A stretch of 64,000 nucleotides of DNA from Icerya purchasi (taxonomy: Eukaryota > Arthropoda > Insecta > Hemiptera > Monophlebidae), in contig CM077115.1 of the NCBI GenBank assembly GCA_039619475.1, positions 496,517,352-496,581,351 of the forward strand, written 5' to 3'. How positions within the stretch are numbered: the stretch's first letter is position 1; each line of letters opens with the position of its first letter. The position numbers and the translations under genes were made by a program. The notes under the pieces are model-generated. The model did no database searches and was not told the origin of the DNA. It saw only the letters and a program-made list of their open reading frames with translations. Shown piece by piece: positions 58,452 through 64,000 of the stretch.

Positions 58452-61400
58452 TTAGAGAGAGTCGGAGAGAATATTTTGGAGTGTAAGTGGTTGGTCGAGA
58501 AGTGCTCTTTGGGAATTATATTGTGGGCAGCTTATAAGGAAGTGGTGTACAGTGATAGGAACATTGCAGTGTGAACAAATGGGGGCAGGTTGATTTTTAA
58601 GGAGATAACTATGGGTGAGTTTAGTGTGACCTAGACGCAAACGAGCGAGCACGATTTCTTCTTTCCTGTTTTTTGACGAGGAAGTACTCCAGCGAGATGT
58701 AGAGTTCCGTATAGCACGCAACTTATTGGAGGATGGTGTCGTTGTCCACTTGAGATTCCAAGAGTCTCGAACTGACTGTTTTATAACTGCTTGAAGATCA
58801 TTAATCGGTGTGGGTAGTTGAGGATATGGTTAAACTGTGATCCTTCTTTAGCTGCTAAATCGGCTAGCTCGTTTCCGCGGATGTTGACGTGAGATGGTAT
58901 CCATGCGAATATGACTGGAACATTAGATGACACAATGGAGTGAATTATTTCTTTTGCTGTTGGATGTTGTTTGGGGTTATGCAAATCTTGTAGACATTGC
59001 AGTGCTACGAGAGAATCTGTACAGAGAATATAGGAGCTGATTCTATCCTCGACGATGGTATCTGTAATGACCATTTTGATAGAGTACAGTTCTGCAGAAA
59101 GAATTGAAAAGTGCGGAGGGAGGGAAAAACGAAGAATAATGTTGCTTGAAGAGGCAGCTCCGCATCCGACTCCATATTTGTTTTTTGATCCGTCAGTAAA
59201 TATCTTTTTGTGGTGAGGATATTGAGAAATCATATTGTTGAAGGAGTTTATTAGGATGTGTTTAGGAGTTCCGTGTTTTGAATACTGTGTAAGACTAAGA
59301 TCCATTGTAACTGTATAGTCGCTCCAGGGTGGAATAATGGAGAAGTTGATCCGAGAAACAGGAGGAAGGTGTAGGTTTAGTGAAGAGAAGGAAGTTTGAA
59401 TTTCTTGGAAGTTTGAATTTCTTGGAAGAAAGAAGGGGAGGAGGTCGGAATCGTTGCAGAAAAGGAGGGGAGATTTGGATTTGAAGAAAAGCGGAGGTAG
59501 GAGAAGAGAAGGGAGCGTTGTCTATATACATGGAGAGGAAGTTCGCCAGCTTCAACTAAAATGCTGTTTATTGGAGTAGTAGGAAAAGCTCCAATTGCAA
59601 GTCTGATTGCTGAATGATGAATAACGTTTAGTGTAGATAGCAGACTTTCGCTGGCAGAACTGTAAGCGGCTATTCCATAATCCATTTTTGATTTGATAAT
59701 GGAATGATATATTTTTAGTAGCGATGATCGATTTGAGCCATAGGTGGTATGAGCAAGTTTTTTAATTAGATTGAGTTTGGTAATACAGTTAGCTTTTAGG
59801 TTGTTAATATGAGGTCTCCACGTTAGTCTGCTATCGAAGATTAGTCCGAGGTATTTTGCAGTGTCTGCTGTTTTGATATGTGAACCATTTAAATAGAGGT
59901 TGAGACTCTGCTTGCATTTGTTAATTCGACAGAAGTGAACTGCTGTTGTTTTGGAGGAAGAGATTTCAAAGCCGAATTTAGTTGACCAATTGACTAATTT
60001 GTTGACTGTCTCTTGTAGTATTTCCTCTCCGAGAGCAACATGAGCGGCCGAGATAAAGATGGTGAAATCATCAGCGTACAGTGCACAGTTAACTGGGGGG
60101 GGGGGGAAATCTGTTTTACAATGTCGTTAATTGCGATGTTGAATAGTGTGGGACTTAAAACTGATCCTTGAGGAACTCCGGTGGATAGTTTGTAACATGA
60201 TGAGACTGAATCTTTAATTCGAACATAGAATTGGCGGGAGCTGAGAAAATTTTGAATGAAAAAAACCAGGTGACCTTGAATATTCCAGTGCTGAAGTGTT
60301 AACAGGATCTTGTTTATCTGAACTTGATCGAATGCTTTTACAAAGTCGAAAAAAATAGTTAAATGATGGTGTTTGTCCGAAAAAGATTTTTGAATGGAAT
60401 TTCTCAAGTGCACTAATTGATCTATAGGAGATCGACCGGTTCTGAAGCCACATTGTTTCTTTGTAAGTAAGTTTCTTGAGTCGAGGAGCCATAGTAGCCG
60501 TCTATTAACAATTCGTTCAAAGATTTTGCTAGTTACTGATGTTAAAGAAATGGGTCGATAGTTGTTGATGCAAGTAGGATTTTTGCCTGGTTTTACAATT
60601 TGAATGATTTCTGCGATCTTCCATAATTTAGGAAAAGAATGCGTTGTCCATATTTTATTAAATATAGAAAGGAGGAAATTAATTGTGGATTCCGAGGAGT
60701 TAAGTAGCATAAGTGCGTATACTCCATCAGGACCAGGGGATGAGATTTTTGTATCTTTAATGGCATGTTTGAGTTCATTGATTGTAATGAGTGAGTTTTA
60801 AGGCTCGTCATTTGATGAGAAAAATTGATGCTGGTAGTAGATGTTATTTGTATCCACGTTATTATCAGAAGAATTATGTGATAGAATATCTGCAAATGCT
60901 GTAGCCATTAAATTTGTGTCAGTAATAAGGTGATTATTGACGATGATACAAGAAGGTGAAGACAAAAATGGTCTTCTATTTATACTTTGAATTTTCTTCC
61001 AGACTGCAGCCGAAGTGGTTTTGAGATCGATTGAGCTCACATAGTCTTGCCAGGACTTACGTTTAGCTTGTTTTAAAATGTATCGGGCTTGTGCCGGAGT
61101 TTCTGGAAAGTTAAGTGATTTTCTAAAGAAGGTTGGGATTTTAATTTCTTCAGGGCTTTGCGACGATTTCTTATGACAACGGAACATTCTGTGGACCACC
61201 ATGGAATAGAATTGGACCGGATTTTTGTTTTTGGTGAGTGTACATTGGCGTGTGATACTAGTTGATTTGTAAACCTCTGAATGTGGGTTTCAGGATCTAG
61301 TTGGCTGGTATCTTTGGAATTCAAAGTGTGGATTAAGGTGTGGTTGAAGGCTGACCGATCCATTCTTCGGTAGGCGTATTTCGGTTTTGGAGATGGAGAA

Positions 61401-62080
61401 AAAAAGTGTGGTTTCTTTGGGCGAATTGCGATGGTAGGGCGATGATTACTGCCACTCAGATCGTGGTGACCAAAGACTTGGAATTCGCCAGGAAGATCGG
61501 GAGACGAAAGTATAAGATCCAGATTACACCAAGTTCTGAAAGAGAAATAGTAGTGGGTTGGTTCAGCAGAACGCATTATACCGAGGTTGTAGTTTTGAAT
61601 TAGATTTTCCAATATTTGTCCCTTTTTGTTTCTCTTGGTACTGCCCCATGATGGGGAGTGAGCATTAAAATAGCCGCATAGAAAGAACGGGCGTGGTAGA
61701 GAAGTAATAATGCTGTTAAGATCTTCCATAGAGGTATTATTATTTGGGGGAAGATAGATTGATCCAATGGTGATTGGTGTAGACAGAAATATTTTTGCTG
61801 CAACAACTTCGATGGCTGTTTGAATGTGTATTTGCTCAAAATGTATTGATGACTTTACTGCTAATAAAACACCGCCAGACGCGCAAAGAGAGGATGACCG
61901 GTCTAATGAAAGTATGTTGAACGATGGGATATTAATACAGCAGTTTTGTTTTGTGTGAGTCTCTTGTAAACAGATAATGGATGGTTCATATTGATGGATG
62001 AGAACTTTTAATTCCTCTAAATGACTAAAGAAACCATTACAGTTCCAGCTTATGAGTGATTCTTCGTTATTTTTGAACAT
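58452..62080 (-). pseudogene. I-type LINE ORF2: endonuclease, RT, RNase H, frameshifted
   Basis: Endonuclease 62080-61190: SWNCNGF, CLQETHT, then GYFNAHSPSWGS and GSNHRPT, where the usual Asp of GDFN and of SDH are Tyr and Asn, so cleavage is probably lost. A frameshift near 61180 leads to the RT frame: KPGKNPTCINNYRPISL, FFDFVKAFDQV and GVPQGSVLSP. A stop lies at 60798, and a 12-G tract (60095-60106) shifts the frame just before LYADDF (60064-60078). RNase H at 59305-58781: FTDGSKNKYGVG, SAELYS, CTDSLVAL, GNELADLAAKEG. The tail has CSHCNVPITVHHFLISC. At least five frame changes. Confidence 0.9.
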
Positions 62081-62149
62081 TGAATAATATTATTAATTTT
62101 GTTAAAGAAGAAAGGATGATTGCTGAAGTTAGGCTTATGATATTTGATT

Positions 62150-63424
62150 TTATGACGGAAGGGAAGAAAGATTAATGATGTCTTTTAGTTTCCATTTTAG
62201 TTTAGTGAATTGAGTTTTTATCGATTTGGAATTTAAGAAAATGTAAGTTTCTTCGAGCATTTTTATTATATCTATCGGGGAGACATTGAATTCAGTGAGA
62301 GTTTGATTAATATCTGTAATCGTTTTACTTTTCGTATTGTCCATTAATAAGGAAAAATTTGTAGCTGAAATTGGGAATTCTTTCTTTTTAAATTTTTTAT
62401 TAATGATGTCTTCGATTGGTTTTATAAGATCTCTAATAGAAGGTTGTTCTATATCTTGTTCTGAATCATCTTCAGATAGATTAGTGATTGGCTTGTCAGG
62501 AGAGTGGGGCTTAGCATTGTCATTATATTTAGTTCTAATACATTGTTTTTTAGGTTTCATTAATTGTAAGGTTTTGATAGGGACTGTATTTGTTTGAGTT
62601 TGATTGTTTTCTCCTGAGGATATCGTTGAAATGGTTGACGGTGGTGGACGTTTAGAAACGTTAGAGGAAAAGGCATTTATAACGAGGTGAGGTGGTGGTG
62701 ACTGTTGAGAAGGTAGGGGCGAATCGATTTCCGTCACTATTTCTGAATTTTCTATTGAGTCTTCTACTTCTTCGTCAATAAACTGAAGACAATCATCTGC
62801 TTTATGTCCTTTTGTGCCACATCTAAAACAAGAGAGTTCGTCTGAAGAGAGAAAAATACGATAGGAGTGATCGGAATAAGTTAGGTTGAAGGAGCTTGGT
62901 AAAAAGGAAAGATCATTTTCCGATTGGATATATACTTGGCGGCGCCAACTTATGACATGAGAAAACATGTCGTCAGATGGATTGACACGTAAAATGGCTA
63001 TTGGAGATGAAAGTTTTAATTTAAAATTATTCACAAGTACTTTTTCTATTTCTGAGTTTGGGATAATTGGCGAGACATTAGAAAGAATTAGTTTTTTTGA
63101 AGGTGTTTTGAGTTTCCTCGTTTTGATAAAACTATCTTCATGATTAAAGCCTCCATGTTCTGTTTGGAATTTTTCTACAAGATCTTTATTAGAAAGAAAA
63201 ATGATGACCCTGTTACCACTAACTCGGGAGGCGGCTATAATATTTTTAGCGCCTCCGACAAGATGATGGATAGAGAGGAGATAGTCGCGGATTTTAACTC
63301 CTTGAACGTGATTAAAAATAATTGCTTGATCTTCTTTGGGATATGTCATTGTAGTAATTGGAATAATTCGTTGTTTAATTTTATCTGCATAGGATGGACG
63401 GGTTACTTCGACGGAGGGATTCAT
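62150..63424 (-). CDS. I-type LINE ORF1 gag-like protein
   Basis: 424 residues, open. An RNA-binding-fold region (about residues 40-190: GVKIRDYLLSIHHLVGGAKN, RKLKTPSKKLILSNVSPII) is followed by a single CCHC knuckle, CFRCGTKGHKADDC, near residue 200. A Ser/Pro-rich linker and a helical C-terminus complete it. It starts at the ATG at 63424, about 235 nt inside the element. The stop is 70 nt before the ORF2 ATG. It would package the LINE RNA. It is the only undamaged ORF of this copy. Confidence 0.85.
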   Translation of the reverse strand: MNPSVEVTRPSYADKIKQRIIPITTMTYPKEDQAIIFNHVQGVKIRDYLLSIHHLVGGAKNIIAASRVSGNRVIIFLSNKDLVEKFQTEHGGFNHEDSFIKTRKLKTPSKKLILSNVSPIIPNSEIEKVLVNNFKLKLSSPIAILRVNPSDDMFSHVISWRRQVYIQSENDLSFLPSSFNLTYSDHSYRIFLSSDELSCFRCGTKGHKADDCLQFIDEEVEDSIENSEIVTEIDSPLPSQQSPPPHLVINAFSSNVSKRPPPSTISTISSGENNQTQTNTVPIKTLQLMKPKKQCIRTKYNDNAKPHSPDKPITNLSEDDSEQDIEQPSIRDLIKPIEDIINKKFKKKEFPISATNFSLLMDNTKSKTITDINQTLTEFNVSPIDIIKMLEETYIFLNSKSIKTQFTKLKWKLKDIINLSSLPS

Positions 63425-63660
63425 GATAACTAGGAGATAAGGAGGTTAAAATCGATAATGTCTTTATCAACGAGCAACGGCTCGCCGATTAACGAAAGCG
63501 AAACGATAGTTTGAAAATTGACTTACCGCGCGCGGAGAAAGAGAGTGATAATAGTTTACAAAAACGATACGAGACCGGATGCGACGAACTCGAGAGAACG
63601 GATCACTTTACTGGAACGCGAAAAACACGTGATAGACGAATACTGCGTAACACGAGAATC

Positions 63661-64000
63661 ATAGTACTTCTTTATATCAACCGAAATATAAATTGTTAGA
63701 TACGATATACAAGTCTATGCCTGAGATTGGTTATCAAACATTTGACAAGGAGGATGAAGTAATAAAGCCAAATGTGATTAATCGGAATTCTATATTTATA
63801 TTTGACGATGTACCCGCAAATACATCTCATCCTGTTCGACAACAGTATTTTTCGATGGGACGACATAAAAATGTGGATTGTTTTTACTTGTCCTAAACAT
63901 ATGTAAAGATCCCTAAACATATGATACGTGGTAACGCTAATTTCATACTTGTCTTTGCGCAAGATGATATAAATATACGTCATATATACGATGAACACGT
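63661..64000 (+). pseudogene. Polinton packaging ATPase, 3' part (Walker B), runs off the window
   Basis: Beyond the LINE the frame continues: RNSIFIFDDV is the Walker B strand, followed by QYFSMGRHKNVDCFYLS, a segment conserved in this family. An in-frame TAA at 63894-63896 comes next, but the same frame then stays open (MIRGNANFILVFAQDD) to the window edge. So besides the LINE insertion there is one nonsense codon. Confidence 0.8.

Larger units (their letters stand above)
58321..63660 (-). mobile_element. Full-length I-type LINE with 13 bp target duplication
   Basis: ATAGTACTTCTTT is present at 58308-58320 and at 63661-63673. The element is 5340 bp on the minus strand: 5' UTR, ORF1, ORF2 with endonuclease, RT and RNase H, then a 3' end made of GTAA repeats rather than poly(A), as in some I elements. 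The domain order and RNase H identify the I group. It split the packaging ATPase gene. Several frameshifts make it non-autonomous. Confidence 0.93.
49790..64000. mobile_element. Decayed Polinton/Maverick (adintovirus-like) element, right end beyond the window
   Basis: Gene set: DNA polymerase B N-terminal fragment (+), nuclease-like protein (-), major capsid (-), penton-like minor capsid (-), adenain-type protease (-), small hydrophobic virion protein (-), PLA2 protein (-), packaging ATPase (+). Polintons are large DNA transposons that also encode virions; capsid, protease and ATPase together define them. No integrase or complete polymerase lies in the window. Four later insertions (SINE, mariner, LTR-like repeat, I-type LINE) and scattered stops show it is inert. 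The left limit is set at the first gene; terminal inverted repeats were not identified. Confidence 0.85.

Noticed and set aside
1..64000. CRISPR arrays, operons, bacterial promoters or rRNA genes
   Set aside because: No regularly spaced repeats or prokaryotic signals were seen; the window is eukaryotic.

Overview
The window is AT-rich eukaryotic DNA from an arthropod, almost certainly an insect. The evidence is a spliced GH13 alpha-glucosidase (maltase) gene with GT/AG introns, the set of transposons (Jockey, I-type and CR1-like LINEs, BEL/Pao, mariner, hAT), and an arthropod-type Polinton/Maverick. An ant or wasp is plausible, but the order cannot be fixed from sequence alone. Nothing prokaryotic is present.

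Region 1 (1-33 kb) is one host gene filled with transposons. Seven exons of a plus-strand maltase lie at 3276-3455, 4315-4475, 7689-7814, 14086-14333, 15578-15758, 16345-16576 and 32686-32881. Their codon phases join correctly and all GH13 catalytic residues are visible. A Jockey-clade LINE with open ORF1 and ORF2 (1-3120, minus) sits upstream of the first visible exon. Degenerate I-type LINE pieces and a solo-LTR-like repeat fill the middle introns. The 16.1 kb intron 16577-32685 holds a decayed LINE and an 11.6 kb BEL/Pao element (19861-31419; paired 402 bp LTRs, ACTCA target duplication). A full-length CR1/Daphne-like LINE with two open ORFs and a 33-A tail (23985-29397) is inserted into the BEL protease region.

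Region 2 (33-49 kb) holds a decayed hAT transposon (about 36.1-40.2 kb) carrying a Jockey fragment and a mariner scrap. It also has C-rich repeats, a near-perfect hairpin with arms over 100 bp, and a full-length Jockey LINE (43942-48292) with an 11 bp target duplication but broken ORFs.

Region 3 (49-64 kb) is a Polinton/Maverick (adintovirus-like) endogenous element that leaves the window on the right. On the minus strand it has genes for a major capsid protein, a penton-like minor capsid protein, an adenain-type maturation protease, a small hydrophobic virion protein and a parvovirus-type PLA2 protein. A minus-strand nuclease-like gene ends in a zinc ribbon. On the plus strand are an N-terminal DNA polymerase B fragment and a genome-packaging ATPase. 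The element is decayed: a SINE interrupts the nuclease-like gene, a mariner sits at the 5' end of the capsid gene, an LTR-like repeat separates protease and virion genes, and a 5.3 kb I-type LINE with a 13 bp target duplication splits the ATPase between Walker A and Walker B. The most interesting parts are this element with its nuclease-like cargo gene, and the young LINE with a 1.1 kb spacer between its ORFs.
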